Origin: Arenibacter arenosicollis
Lineage (GTDB): Bacteria; Bacteroidota; Bacteroidia; Flavobacteriales; Flavobacteriaceae
NCBI RefSeq assembly: GCF_014397245.1
Contig: NZ_JACLHY010000002.1
Coordinates: 62,001-126,000, forward strand
Direction of reading: 5' to 3'
DNA: 64,000 nucleotides
Position numbers and translations under genes: made by a program. Under the pieces are notes generated by a model that worked only from the letters and a program-made list of their open reading frames with translations, did no database searches and was not told the DNA's origin. Positions 1 to 10,800 of this stretch are shown piece after piece; the stretch's first letter is position 1; each line of letters starts with the position of its first letter.

Positions 1-1116
1 CTGAATGTCCAAGGTGGGCGAAACGTATGGGTTCTCTTCCACAAAGTTATAGAACGAGTTTTGCTTCAACTCCCCTTCTACACCTCCATAGGCAATGGCC
101 ACCTCATCCAATAAACGATAGGATGCCGTTATTGTGGGATAAATATAAAAATTACCCTCACTATTCTCCAAATCCATACCATACACCAAATTCACGCCCA
201 AATTAAGTGAAAGATCATCCCCTAGGATATTGATATTGGGATTTATTCCCGCCTGCAAATGGGAATAATCTATGCCAGGAATATTGGAATCATTGGCAAC
301 CTGACCATTTTCAAACTTACCGCCCAAATAATCTACCTTTGCCTTGAGGGTCAATAATTCATCACCCAAAGGAAACTCGAAGGCTGGTTTTAGAACTGCC
401 CTGTTTTCACCTGATTTGGTAGCATCCCAAAACCGTCTCACCTCTAAATTGACACTCTTAAAAAACGAATCTTCCACTTCCACAAAACCACCTGCAAATA
501 CATTAAAATAGTTCTGCTTTTCATCTATGCCGTTTACCGTTTCCTCGGTGTAATATCCATTGGGAATTCCATACCAATTATATAATTGATGCTGTGCCCC
601 TATATTGGCTCCCCAACTTAGGTCCCTATCTTTTTTGGTGTAGTTGGCATCCAGTTTGGTATTGTAAAATACATTGTCCAAAGCAGTACCATCAATTTCT
701 CCCCTAGAGGAGTGATGATTAAGGCTTAGATCCAATCGCTCGTCCCTGTTCAAGGCACTACTGGTATAAAAATCCACCAAGGCATTGTTATAATTGCCCA
801 AGCCTACAGATGCATAGGAATTATATATTTTTTCCGGTGGAGTCTTTTTTACCCCTGAAGCCTTACCCTTGGCAGGGGTAAAGGTAGACACTACTGGTAC
901 TGAAAATATACTGTAATTAATAGGTTTCTTTTGTAAAACGATGGAATCGTTCAGGGTGGGCATTGACTTCACCTTAAAAGCATCTGAAATGGTAGGCGCA
1001 TAGGCCTTTACCACCGTCACTGTTTCCGTACCGATATCTTTTTTGTCGTCCTGTGCCAATCCGATTTGAAAAAAACCAAGAATGGCAAATATGGATATTT
1101 TTATGTGCTTGTGCAT
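1..1116 (-). CDS. Outer-membrane beta-barrel protein, TonB-receptor-like, partial
   Basis: The frame opens at ATG 1116 and runs off the left edge without a stop, giving 372 visible residues. Residues 1-21 form a signal peptide ending in GLAQ. A stretch ETVTVVKAYAPTISDAF at about 31-47 resembles a TonB box followed by a short linker. After about residue 95 there are alternating amphipathic strands with aromatic girdles (for example YASVGLGNYNNALVDFY) typical of outer-membrane barrels. I see no plug domain between the TonB-box-like segment and the barrel. It starts 25 bp after the TPR gene on the same strand, so the two are probably co-transcribed. What it transports or binds cannot be told. 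Confidence 0.8.
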   Translation of the reverse strand, partial: MHKHIKISIFAILGFFQIGLAQDDKKDIGTETVTVVKAYAPTISDAFKVKSMPTLNDSIVLQKKPINYSIFSVPVVSTFTPAKGKASGVKKTPPEKIYNSYASVGLGNYNNALVDFYTSSALNRDERLDLSLNHHSSRGEIDGTALDNVFYNTKLDANYTKKDRDLSWGANIGAQHQLYNWYGIPNGYYTEETVNGIDEKQNYFNVFAGGFVEVEDSFFKSVNLEVRRFWDATKSGENRAVLKPAFEFPLGDELLTLKAKVDYLGGKFENGQVANDSNIPGIDYSHLQAGINPNINILGDDLSLNLGVNLVYGMDLENSEGNFYIYPTITASYRLLDEVAIAYGGVEGELKQNSFYNFVEENPYVSPTLDIQ

Positions 1117-1141
1117 ATATTGTTCTTTTTGCAAGGAATTT

Positions 1142-4100
1142 TTAATTTCCATCTGTACTAATGGAGGAATTACTTTGGGCTTCTTTGGCCTTAATTATGG
1201 ATGACTCTTGTTTGGCTTGGGCCACAATAGTTGGAAAATCACCAAAATTGGCAATAACGCTGTCCAAAATATAGGTAGCTTGGAAAGCATCTCCCAAGGC
1301 GTAGAAATTTTTGGCCATAACGATCAATCCCCTGGCACTCCACTCCTTATAACCGGCATAATCCTTCGCCAATTTTTGAACAGATGCATTGGAAGCCTCA
1401 TAATTTTGGGCCTTATTCTTAAAATAGGCGTCATAATAGAGCGCTTCTGCCGCCAATTCTCCTGTTGCAATTTTCAACACTTCCGCATACGCCTTTTCCG
1501 CCCTGTTTTCATCCTTGGTCTTAATGGCCGATCTTGCGATCATTATTTGCGCATCACTTTTTATTCGGTTGTCTATTTTTGAATTGGACAATACTTTCCC
1601 AGCATATGCAATGGTCTTGCCATAGTCTGACTGCTCATAATAGCCTTTCATTAAATTGGACTGGGCAAAAGTGATGTTCTGTTGAATTTCAGCCTTGGAC
1701 TCCAATTGTTCCAAGTATGGAATGGCAGTAACATAATCATTCTTGCCTACATAAATCTCGCACACCCTTGTAAGGGCCTGTTCGGCATATTCATTGATTC
1801 CTTTACTGGCAACATTTTTAAAATAGGGCAAGGCTTTATCCTTTTGGCCTTTTCCAAAATATAATTGTGCCAAATTAAAATTGGCCTTCAATGTATTTAA
1901 ACCGTTTGGAAATTGTTTAATATAGGTTTCATAACCCTTTATGGCAGCATCCTGGTTACCTTCTATATATTGTTTGTCCGCAGATTCAAAAGTGGCATTG
2001 TCCAATTCGGTATCCGTCACCTCCACAAAGTCAAGTCCTTTTACCCATTGCGCATATTCATTTACCCTTCCTAAATCCACATAAATAAGTTTAGCGGTAG
2101 TTACGGCCTGAAGCGCTTCCTGTGTATTGGGATGGTCCCTGACCACTGTTTTAAACTTGGACAAAGCCTGTTCGTTTCTATTGGCGTTATAATGCACCAA
2201 TCCCTGACGCAACATAGCTTGGGGCACCAAAGAGCTTCCTCTGTAATCCCCGATCAATTGATCGTAAAGTTGCAACCCTCTTTCAGTGTTATTGGCTCTC
2301 ACATAGGAATTGGCCAACTCAAACAAGGCATCATCCTTAAGGGTCGAGTTCGGATATCTGGATACAAAATTGGAAAGCTCCTCAATCTTCGTGGCACTCC
2401 TGTCCACAAATCCATAACTCAATGCTTTTTGGTATGCTGCATAGTCACTCTCCGGAATATTTCTGGCAATTGCCTTATTGTAAGTTTCTATAGCAGGCCA
2501 ATACTTACTGCTAACAAAATAACTATCCCCTAAACGCAGGTAGGTATCGTTCAATTTTTCTCCATCGTTGCTGGTCTCCGCATAAGTGGAAAATGCTGCT
2601 ATGGCATTTGAATAATTTCTTAACTTGAAATAGGTATATGCCAAATTATAATTTAGGTCTTTGTATTCAGGGGTGGATTTGGCACTTGGAATGGATTTAA
2701 ATTGAAGGAATCCCGCCAAAGCATCATCAAAATGATTCATATTGTAGTCCGATTCCGCCTTCCAGTAACTTGCCCTGGCTTTAAAGTATTGGTCTTCCGC
2801 ATTGTCCAAGGATTTTTTGAAGACAACTGAAGCCTGCTCATAGTTCAACTCCAAAAATAATTCCACTCCCCTATAAAACGCCACTTTTTGATATGTAGCC
2901 TTGCTGGCAAAATTTTTGTTTTTTTCCAAAAGGTCCATCGCACCGGCAAAATTCTTTGAAGTAATATAAGAATCTACCAACAGCTCCTGCATCTCTGCTT
3001 TATGGGCATCATTGGGATATTTTTCAAGATAAGTAGTTAAAACCTTTGGAACGGGCTCGTAGGCATTCCCAATTTCATAGCTCAATCGGGCATAATTTAG
3101 ATAGGCATCCTTTTGAATTTCCTGGTTAAAATCCATTTGGGACGCATTTCTAAAGGCATTCAAAGCCTCCTGTTTCTTATCCAATTTCAGATAACATTCC
3201 GCCAAATGATAATATGCATTTTGCGAAACATCATTGTTCCCAGCAATTATCTTATTAAATTGTTGTATCCCATTTGCATAGTCGCCTTGCATATAATAGG
3301 AATAGCCAAGCAGATAATAATCGGTATTGCTCCATTTCCCCCTTTTACCCTTGTATTCGTTTAAATAAGGTATGGCGTTGGCGTATTGCTTTAGATTGAA
3401 ATAACTCTCGCCAATAATTTTATTAAGCTCGGAGACCTCGTTACGATCAGATTTTGGCAATTGTTTTTTCGCAAGGGCGATGGCCTCTTCAAACTTGCCC
3501 AATTTAAAGTTCATATCTGCCTGATAATAAGACAGCTTTTCCTCCAACAAATCTTGATCGGCTATCTGATCAAAACGCTGATTGGCCTGTGCATAATCGT
3601 CTTGTTGATATGCAATATATCCCAAGTAATACTTTGCTTGGGAACCATAGGTAGGCGAGGTGGTGACCTGATTTAGATAACGCTCGGCATCTTTAGGTTT
3701 GTTGGATGAAAATAAGGCATATCCATTATTAAAATTGAAGCGTTCCTTATCTTTTCTGGACATGGAACTCTGATCTACCTTGGCATACCATTTTAAGGCA
3801 TAGGGATATTTTCCAGTTTCAAAATAATAATCGGCCACATCAAGGTAGGCGGAATTGCGCTTGGTGGAAGTAGGGTACTTTTCTACAAAGTCCTCCATTA
3901 ACCTGTCGGCCCCCAGCTGATTTAGGCGAATAGCCGCTGTAGCGGCATAATAAGCACTGTTGGCCTGGGTTTCTTCATCCCTGGTATTGTTTTTTACCTT
4001 GTCAAAGATTGTCTGAGCTGCTTGATACTGTTTATTGTTATACAAGGCCAAAGCTTCTTGGTAGTCCTTTTGGTCAAAAGTATAAATTTCTGATTCTTGG

Positions 4101-4162
4101 GCGTTTGCGTAAAACAAAGACCCAAAAAAACACAGTATTACAGCGGTTTTTTTTCTTAGCAT
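1142..4162 (-). CDS. Large periplasmic tetratricopeptide-repeat protein
   Basis: This 1006-residue protein has a signal peptide (residues 1-21, ending FYANAQ) and then almost nothing but TPR units. Recurrent patterns such as AYYHLAECYLKLDKKQEALNAF and NLAYTYFKLRNYSNAIAAF mark the helical hairpins. TPR solenoids bind protein partners, so a periplasmic scaffold is the likely role. It begins with ATG 4162, lies upstream of the beta-barrel gene in a probable operon, and is divergent from ftsE. I infer an envelope-associated assembly with the barrel protein; no enzymatic domain is visible. Confidence 0.85.
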   Translation of the reverse strand: MLRKKTAVILCFFGSLFYANAQESEIYTFDQKDYQEALALYNNKQYQAAQTIFDKVKNNTRDEETQANSAYYAATAAIRLNQLGADRLMEDFVEKYPTSTKRNSAYLDVADYYFETGKYPYALKWYAKVDQSSMSRKDKERFNFNNGYALFSSNKPKDAERYLNQVTTSPTYGSQAKYYLGYIAYQQDDYAQANQRFDQIADQDLLEEKLSYYQADMNFKLGKFEEAIALAKKQLPKSDRNEVSELNKIIGESYFNLKQYANAIPYLNEYKGKRGKWSNTDYYLLGYSYYMQGDYANGIQQFNKIIAGNNDVSQNAYYHLAECYLKLDKKQEALNAFRNASQMDFNQEIQKDAYLNYARLSYEIGNAYEPVPKVLTTYLEKYPNDAHKAEMQELLVDSYITSKNFAGAMDLLEKNKNFASKATYQKVAFYRGVELFLELNYEQASVVFKKSLDNAEDQYFKARASYWKAESDYNMNHFDDALAGFLQFKSIPSAKSTPEYKDLNYNLAYTYFKLRNYSNAIAAFSTYAETSNDGEKLNDTYLRLGDSYFVSSKYWPAIETYNKAIARNIPESDYAAYQKALSYGFVDRSATKIEELSNFVSRYPNSTLKDDALFELANSYVRANNTERGLQLYDQLIGDYRGSSLVPQAMLRQGLVHYNANRNEQALSKFKTVVRDHPNTQEALQAVTTAKLIYVDLGRVNEYAQWVKGLDFVEVTDTELDNATFESADKQYIEGNQDAAIKGYETYIKQFPNGLNTLKANFNLAQLYFGKGQKDKALPYFKNVASKGINEYAEQALTRVCEIYVGKNDYVTAIPYLEQLESKAEIQQNITFAQSNLMKGYYEQSDYGKTIAYAGKVLSNSKIDNRIKSDAQIMIARSAIKTKDENRAEKAYAEVLKIATGELAAEALYYDAYFKNKAQNYEASNASVQKLAKDYAGYKEWSARGLIVMAKNFYALGDAFQATYILDSVIANFGDFPTIVAQAKQESSIIKAKEAQSNSSISTDGN

Positions 4163-4309
4163 AATGTTCTCTAGAAGTTAAGAATTACCGTAATTAAATT
4201 ATATAACGATAAATATTGTCCTCAAGTATATGATAAAGAAAAAGATTTTTTAAGAAGATTTGATTTATTTCCGTAGGAACTTATTACATTTATATCAACA
4301 TTAAAAACT

Positions 4310-4993
4310 ATGAGCGAAAGCATATTGCAGCTGAAGGATGTAGCCGTATTTCAAGGAGAAAATTTAGTATTGAACGATATAAGCCTCGAAATAAAAAAAG
4401 GAGAGTTCGTATATCTTATCGGGAAAACGGGCAGTGGAAAAAGTAGCTTTATGAAAACCTTATATGGCGACCTCCCGTTAAAACAGGGGACAGGGCACAT
4501 TGTGGATTTCGACCTTACCACTTTAAAGGAAAAAGAAATTCCGTATTTGAGAAGAAAACTAGGGGTTGTTTTCCAGGATTTCAAATTATTACCCGATCGC
4601 AATGTCAACAACAACCTGCTTTTTGTGCTAAAAGCAACTGGTTGGAAAGACCGGAGCGAAATGAACGCCAAGATTGAAGATGTCCTGGATAAAGTAGGCA
4701 TGAAAACCAAAGGCTTTAAATTTCCCCATGAACTTTCGGGCGGGGAACAACAGCGTATTGCCATAGCAAGAGCCCTATTGAATGATCCTGATCTAATACT
4801 GGCGGACGAGCCCACCGGAAATCTGGACCCTCAGACCAGCGTAGAAGTTATGAAAGTACTGCAGGACATCAACAAAACAGGAAGGACCATCCTTATGGCC
4901 ACCCATGACTACGCCCTTATCCTTAAATATCCATCAAAGACATTAAAGTGCGATGGTAATAAGGTTTTTGAAGTCATACAACGGGCAGTGTAA
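4310..4993 (+). CDS. ftsE: FtsE-like cell-division ABC transporter ATPase
   Basis: A 227-residue ABC ATPase with all expected motifs: Walker [10 protein letters not shown] at 38-46, Q-loop Gln89, signature LSGGEQQRI at 142-150, Walker B LILADEP at 162-168 and switch histidine in MATHDY. FtsE pairs with the membrane protein FtsX to control peptidoglycan hydrolases at the septum. Length and sequence fit FtsE better than LolD or MacB. No ftsX lies next to it here. The divergent neighbour is the TPR/barrel pair. ATG 4310 is the natural start. Confidence 0.85.
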   Translation: MSESILQLKDVAVFQGENLVLNDISLEIKKGEFVYLIGKTGSGKSSFMKTLYGDLPLKQGTGHIVDFDLTTLKEKEIPYLRRKLGVVFQDFKLLPDRNVNNNLLFVLKATGWKDRSEMNAKIEDVLDKVGMKTKGFKFPHELSGGEQQRIAIARALLNDPDLILADEPTGNLDPQTSVEVMKVLQDINKTGRTILMATHDYALILKYPSKTLKCDGNKVFEVIQRAV

Positions 4994-5201
4994 ATATTAA
5001 AAAAGAAAATCCCCTAGTCTAGACCCACCATATCCTTCATCTAGCTGACCTTAAACAGCTGGCCATATTACCGGCTTAACTAGTTGCGTATGAGCCATAC
5101 TACACCAATTTTATTACTTTATTTTCCAAATCCCGTTCGTTTCAGTTAAATCCAAAGTCGCTTCACCCACCATTTTGTCCACTTCACTTAATAACTACCA
5201 A

Positions 5202-5229
5202 TTTGACACTAGTGCGCCCTTTATCTTTG
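5202..5229 (+). promoter_or_regulatory. Bacteroidota-type promoter of the YLPLGFNAY-repeat gene
   Basis: TTTG at 5202-5205 is followed after 16 bases by a perfect TAnnTTTG box, TATCTTTG, at 5222-5229. Transcription would begin near 5236, which favours the ATG at 5273 over the one at 5243. Confidence 0.6.
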
Positions 5230-5272
5230 TACCAGAAATAAAATGCAAATCAAAATATTAAAATTATATATC

Positions 5273-5755
5273 ATGAAAAACACAGCTTTACTATTAAGTA
5301 CCATACTAGTATCTCTTTCATTATTCTCATTTTCAGGGAAGGACAAATGTCTTAATTCTGATGACATCAACTGTTATATTGAATCCCACAACCCTTTTGC
5401 CGAAGGATTGCTTATGGATGAAGAAGTAAGAAATTTAAGCTTAGATCAAATTAACCTAATTGAAGATGAGGAAGAAATTAAATTAGGATTCGATACGACA
5501 ACCTACCTTCCCCTTGGATTCAATGCTTATGCTGGGATGGATTTGGATCTTAACAGTATTATTGTTGAGGAATTGGATGAAGAAATTGTTTTGGATTTTG
5601 ATCCGGCAAAATATCTTCCCCTAGGTTTTAATGCATATGAAGGCATGGAACTGAACCTCAACGATATTGTAGTAGAAGAAGTAGAAGAGGAAATTGATCT
5701 TGGTTTTGAAGTTATGAACTATCTTCCAAAAGGATTTAACCCCTTCTCTAAATAA
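5273..5755 (+). CDS. Secreted acidic protein with three 36-residue repeats
   Basis: I do not recognise a named family. From ATG 5273 the product is 160 residues. Residues 1-21 form a signal peptide, two cysteines sit at 26 and 34, and the rest is strongly acidic. The motif YLPLGFNAY occurs at 78-86 and 114-122 and recurs as YLPKGFNPF at 150-158, a period of exactly 36 residues. Each motif is preceded by a Glu/Asp-rich stretch (EEIKLGFD, EEIVLDFD, EEIDLGFE). An upstream in-frame ATG at 5243 would add ten residues but lies almost at the predicted transcription start. The gene is monocistronic, with its own promoter and terminator. The acidic repeats could bind metal ions or a partner; this is inference. 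Confidence 0.75.
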   Translation: MKNTALLLSTILVSLSLFSFSGKDKCLNSDDINCYIESHNPFAEGLLMDEEVRNLSLDQINLIEDEEEIKLGFDTTTYLPLGFNAYAGMDLDLNSIIVEELDEEIVLDFDPAKYLPLGFNAYEGMELNLNDIVVEEVEEEIDLGFEVMNYLPKGFNPFSK

Positions 5756-5782
5756 AGAAAAGTTTTATAAGTAGACTACATC

Positions 5783-5818
5783 TAAGCCCTTGGCAATTCC
5801 ATGGGCTTATTTTTTTTT
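5783..5818 (+). terminator. Rho-independent terminator
   Basis: TAAGCCC (5783-5789) pairs with GGGCTTA (5803-5809) and is followed by a run of eight or more T, 28 bp after the stop of the repeat protein. Confidence 0.8.
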
Positions 5819-5904
5819 CTAATGTCGTTATATCAATTAAATTCCATATATGGAACTATGATAGGGATAATTAATGAAGTATATTTAAAAATAACTAGGT
5901 TAAC

Positions 5905-6942
5905 ATGGAAAGTCCAAAACAGGTAAAGCAGCTCGAAATAATAAAAATCGCCCTACTGATTGCTGTTTTAGTTACCCTTCCGCTGACCATATCGCTTTTC
6001 AGGTCAACCGGTTTTAATAAAGAGATTTTTTCCAGTGAGCTGTTTGTAGATCTTGATTTAAAATTCTGGTTTTTCTTCCTTTTTTCCTGGTCTGCACTGC
6101 AGTTCAATACCAATTTCATTTATCGCATCCCTAAAAAGAACCGCTTGGTGGATTGGGGATTGAGGCTCGTGGGCAATATTGGAATTCTAGTGGCCACAAT
6201 TTCTATTCTAAATTTTGTATACCCTATTTTTATTGAAAAAGACGTTTCTAACAGGGAAGAGGATTTTCAGGATTTTATATTTATCGTTGTACTCATCATC
6301 ATACTTTTTATCTCCAGAATTTTAAGGCTAAAAATTATTCAGGGTGAAAGTATTTTGGAAAACGAACATTTAAAACAACAAAACTTACAAAATGAACTTT
6401 CTGCCCTTAAGAATCAAATCAACCCGCATTTTCTTTTTAATTCCCTAAATACACTCAATTCCCTAATACGAGACAATAAGGAGGCTACCATGTTTGTTAA
6501 AAAGCTTTCCTTTATGTACCGTTATATATTACAAAGCGGGGATAGAGATCTGGTCTCATTAAAAGAAGAACTTAAATTCCTGGAAAGCTATACCTATTTA
6601 ATAAAAACAAGATACAGGAACCGTTTTCAAATTGATATCTCAATTGACGAAAATTATCTTGACAGAAAAATTCCCCCGTTGGCTTTACAGTTATTGGTAG
6701 AAAATGCGGTAAAACACAACGAGATTTCGGAAACACATCCTTTAAAAGTTCAAATCTACTCACAGGGCGAATGCATTTATGTGGAAAACAAAGTACGGGC
6801 GCGGACTACATTGGCGGAAGGTACCGGTACCGGACTTTTAAATCTGTACAAACGTTATTACATGATAAGAAAGCAGCAAATTATTGTTGATAAACAAAAT
6901 GATATATTCCGTGTAAAGTTACCATTGAACAAAATGACATGA
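5905..6942 (+). CDS. LytS/YehU-type sensor histidine kinase
   Basis: A 345-residue membrane kinase. Four hydrophobic segments lie near residues 15-33, 52-68, 86-108 and 122-140. They are followed by a coiled stretch and a His_kinase (LytS/YehU) domain with the motif NPHFLFNSLN, where His175 is the phosphorylation site. The N box is LALQLLVENAVKHNE and a G-rich loop GTGTGLLNLY follows. The first segment set is not a recognised ligand-binding domain, so the signal is unknown. Its stop overlaps the start of the LytTR regulator (ATGA), which makes translational coupling likely. Kinases of this family work with LytTR regulators. Confidence 0.9.
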   Translation: MESPKQVKQLEIIKIALLIAVLVTLPLTISLFRSTGFNKEIFSSELFVDLDLKFWFFFLFSWSALQFNTNFIYRIPKKNRLVDWGLRLVGNIGILVATISILNFVYPIFIEKDVSNREEDFQDFIFIVVLIIILFISRILRLKIIQGESILENEHLKQQNLQNELSALKNQINPHFLFNSLNTLNSLIRDNKEATMFVKKLSFMYRYILQSGDRDLVSLKEELKFLESYTYLIKTRYRNRFQIDISIDENYLDRKIPPLALQLLVENAVKHNEISETHPLKVQIYSQGECIYVENKVRARTTLAEGTGTGLLNLYKRYYMIRKQQIIVDKQNDIFRVKLPLNKMT

Positions 6943-7700
6943 AAGTAGTTATTGTAGAAGATGAATTGGCGGCAAGTGAAAATCTTGTCTATATGCTAAA
7001 AAACTTGGAGGATACCATTGAGGTACTGGCAGTTCTAGATTCGGTAAAAACCTCGGTCGATTATTTTTCGCGAAATCAAGGGGCCGACCTGGTTTTTATG
7101 GATATACACCTGGCCGATGGGCTGTCATTTGAAATTTTTGATGCCATAAAAATTGATGCTCCCATAATCTTTACTACCGCTTATGACCAATATGCCTTAA
7201 AAGCATTCAAACTAAATAGCATCGATTATTTATTAAAACCCATAGATGAGGAGGAGTTGGAAGAAAGCCTAATTCAATTTAAAGAGCAAAAAAAAGGCAA
7301 GGGCCTTATTTCCAATCAAGTCGAAGGATTACTACATTTATTAAAAGATCAGAAAAAAGGCTACAAATCAATGTATTTGGTTCATCACAGGGATGAATTG
7401 ATACCAGTAAAGACAGAAAAAATTGCGTACCTATATATTGATAATGGCATCGTTAAAGCAGTAACTAAGGATAAACAAACTTATGTCATAGAACAAAAAC
7501 TGGAGGATATTGAAAATGAACTGGACCCGTCCAATTTTTACCGTCTTAACCGCCAATTTATTGTTCAAAGGGACGCTATTTCTGGGATCAAACAATATTT
7601 CAACGGAAAACTTATCGTAAACGTAATTCCTGTGTTTGAAGAGCGGGTAGTCGTCAGTAAGGCCAAGGCCGCCGAATTTAAAAACTGGATGAATAACTGA
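6939..7700 (+). CDS. LytTR-family response regulator
   Basis: A 253-residue regulator with an N-terminal receiver domain (Asp8, phospho-acceptor Asp55 in VFMDIHL, Thr80, Lys100 in LLKPID) and a C-terminal LytTR DNA-binding domain from about 145 to 250 (FYRLNRQFIVQRDAI). It is the cognate partner of the overlapping LytS-type kinase. LytTR proteins bind direct repeats in promoters; the targets cannot be read here. No T-run terminator directly follows it, though an imperfect GGCGGA/TCCGCC stem lies at 7774-7800. Confidence 0.92.
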   Translation: MKVVIVEDELAASENLVYMLKNLEDTIEVLAVLDSVKTSVDYFSRNQGADLVFMDIHLADGLSFEIFDAIKIDAPIIFTTAYDQYALKAFKLNSIDYLLKPIDEEELEESLIQFKEQKKGKGLISNQVEGLLHLLKDQKKGYKSMYLVHHRDELIPVKTEKIAYLYIDNGIVKAVTKDKQTYVIEQKLEDIENELDPSNFYRLNRQFIVQRDAISGIKQYFNGKLIVNVIPVFEERVVVSKAKAAEFKNWMNN

Positions 7701-7824
7701 CCCGAAAGATAAAGTGTCAATATGACTTTTTATTCAAACTCATTTATCCGTCAAAGGCTTTAGATATGAACCTGGCGGACGTAAAAGATATCAATCCGCC
7801 GGATAGCATCCAATTTAACAAAAC

Positions 7825-7865
7825 TTACCCCTTATGGTTGCCAATTTTGCAATCATAAGGGGTAA
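7825..7865 (-). terminator. Strong hairpin, likely terminator of the ThuA/PQQ gene
   Basis: A perfect 12-bp stem, TTACCCCTTATG (7825-7836) with CATAAGGGGTAA (7854-7865), lies 22 bp beyond the minus-strand stop at 7887. On the minus strand it is followed by a T-rich stretch (aagttttgtt). It may also stop read-through from the LytTR gene on the other strand. Confidence 0.65.
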
Positions 7866-7886
7866 ATTATTCACCAAAAACGGACC

Positions 7887-10800
7887 TTACTTGGCCCCTG
7901 CATTGTCGGCATTGGCGTCTCTTTGCAATACTACCGATTTAGACCCTGTCAACGGTTTAACATTGTTTTTCCCATTATCTGTATAACTGGCTGTAATCAC
8001 CATAACAGTAGCGCCCTTTGCAGGGTTTGGAACAATGCTTCCCGCTGCTGGCAAGGATTTCTTCTTAACGGCCGTGCTTGCAAGGGACTGGATATACAGG
8101 CCTATCTGCCTTGATTCATCCTTGGTCATGTTGGGATGTGCAGGCATGGTTACTTCTCCCCAAACGCCACTACCTCCGGAAATAATCTTACCCTGCAGAT
8201 AACTTAGCCCCTTTTTATCGTTCTTATACTTTTCAGCGATATCGCGGTACATGGGTCCAACAGATTTTTCCTTTTCCTTATGACAGGTTTTACAGTCCAA
8301 TGCCAATGTCAAAGCCTTTCCGGTAACGGCCGCCGAAACTTCTTGATGTCCCAATGAAAGTGAAGCCTCATCCATGCCTTCCAGATAATCTACGGAAACA
8401 AAAATATTGCTCTCATCAATCGCGGAACCATCTGGATCGGTTACGGAAACTTTATAATTCAAAGCCACCCCAGGCATAAAAAAAGATGAATTGTCACCAA
8501 TGATATCTATAGATACTTCCGGTCTGGAATTTCCGGCCACTATGTTTAGAACTTGACTTTTGGCCGAAGCCTCCTTGTTATCCACAACAGTAGCGGACAT
8601 AATATAATCTCCCACGTTTTCATAGGTATAGGTAATATCAGGGGTCGTAGTTTCCTTGGTTTCACCATTCCCAAAATCCCACACATAGGTCATTGCATCC
8701 TGTTCCCTATCCCTTGCCTCTACTTTTGCAGAAATAGTCAAAGGAAGTTTTCCAGATGTTTTATCAACAGTAATATTTTCTATTACCGGAGGTCTATTGC
8801 CGCCATTGTATTCTATATAACTCAATGCAGAATCATCATTTTTAGAAAACCAACCGCTGCCGTACTCCAAGAGATACACCCTACCATCAGGACCAACCTC
8901 CATATCGATAAGATTATTTAAAGTAATGTGATCCGCAAAAGGTTCCATCTTATTGAATTCCCCATTTGGAAATAAGCTAACGGCCATCATCCAGCCACGT
9001 ATCCAATCATAAACCAATACTTTACCATCGTAATACTCCGGCAGGGCATTGGGACCATTGTAGAGATCGGAATAGTACACAGGTCCTGCCATAGCGTTCC
9101 TACCTCCAGTACCTGTTTGCGGGAATTCCTGGGATTCCACATATGGATAAAAACCATAGGCCGGCATTGCTTTAGGAAGTTCCCTAAGCCCCGTATTGTT
9201 TTTTGAATCGTTTATAGGTTTTTCGGGATCAAAGGCTTCTCCACTCTCCCCTGTAGCATAATCATAACTGCGGTATGGCTTATTATCCGCTACGAACAAT
9301 GGCCAACCAAAATTTCCAGCTTCCCTGGCCTGATTCATTTCATCATAACCTCTGGGTCCTCTAGTATCCAAACTATCGACCCTAGCGTCCGGCCCCACAT
9401 CTCCCCAATATACATAACCTCTTTTGGGGTCTACAGAAATCCTATACGGATTACGATGGCCCATAGTAAATATTTCAGGTCTGGTCTTGGCAGTTCCTAC
9501 CGGAAATAAATTCCCTTCCGGGATACTATAACTTCCATCTTCATTTACCTTAATACGCAATATTTTACCTCTCAGATCATTGGTATTTCCAGAAGAACGA
9601 CGGGCATCGTACTGTTCTTTTCCCGGGATATCGTTTAAGGGAGCAAAACCACTATTCACGTATTTCACCCCTTTTTCACTAAAGGGAGTGGAATTATCTC
9701 CTGTAGACAAATACAACATGTTATCTGGACCAAAAGCTATAGACCCTCCTGTATGGCAACATATTTCACGCTGACTATCCACTTCAAGAATAATCTGCTC
9801 AGTATTGGTATCCAAAACATCGTTCTCAAATTTAAACCTGGACAAACGGTTCACCCATTTATCACCTGTTGGACTGTAGTACAAATAAATCCAATGGTTG
9901 GTGTCAAAATTGGGATCTTTCTGCAAACCCATTAATCCTTCCTCCGCATTTGCATTTGCACTCAATGTTTTGTTATAAACATCCAAATATCCTACTTGGG
10001 ACAATTCTTTGGTGGCTGCCTTGTACAACATTATTTCACCCCTTCTTTGGGAAATTAAAATATCATTATTGGGTAAAATGGCCATTTCTGTAGGCTCAAA
10101 AAATTCACCATATTTTAAGGGAACTTTGGTAAAACGATCGGTATCCGGTGGAATTTGAGTAGTAACCTTTGTATAATCCAAGATTTCATTCTTCCCTATG
10201 GCATATTGAATACCTCCCAATAGATGTTTTAAATACAATTCTTCGGAAAAACTTTCCTCGGTGTGGCCCAAGGCTGTATAAAAGGCACGACCGCCGTCGT
10301 ATTCGTGATACCAGCTCATAGGGTGATGATCTCCGTTGATACCTCCCTCATAGCTCTTTTCGTCAACGGTCATTAAAACATTTACCTCAGGGTTTATTTT
10401 CTTAAAATTATAGAGTTCATCAGTGCGATGCCAAATAGAATCGGTAAACATGTTGGTAGCACCAAAAGTGTTGTCCTTAATAACAAAATCCGCTTCTGGT
10501 GTACCTGCAGGATGACTGGCAAAATAAGCACCTACCAATCTTCCATACCAATTCCAATCATATTCGGTATCAGTTGCAGCATGTACACCAACAAAACCTC
10601 CACCGGCCTGAATATACCTTTCAAAGGCAGCCTCTTGTTTAGCATCCAATATATTGCCTGTAGTACTCAAAAATACTATAGCCGAATACTTTTTTAAGTC
10701 ATCATCATTAAAGACTTCGGCATTTTTTGTAGTATCTACACTAATATTGTTTTCCTCCCCCAACTTTTGAATTGCTTCCAATCCTTTAGGTATAGAAGAA

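Noticed and set aside
1208-1582. 124-codon frame opposite the TPR gene
   Set aside because: It lies wholly inside a well-supported coding region and has no promoter or family motif.
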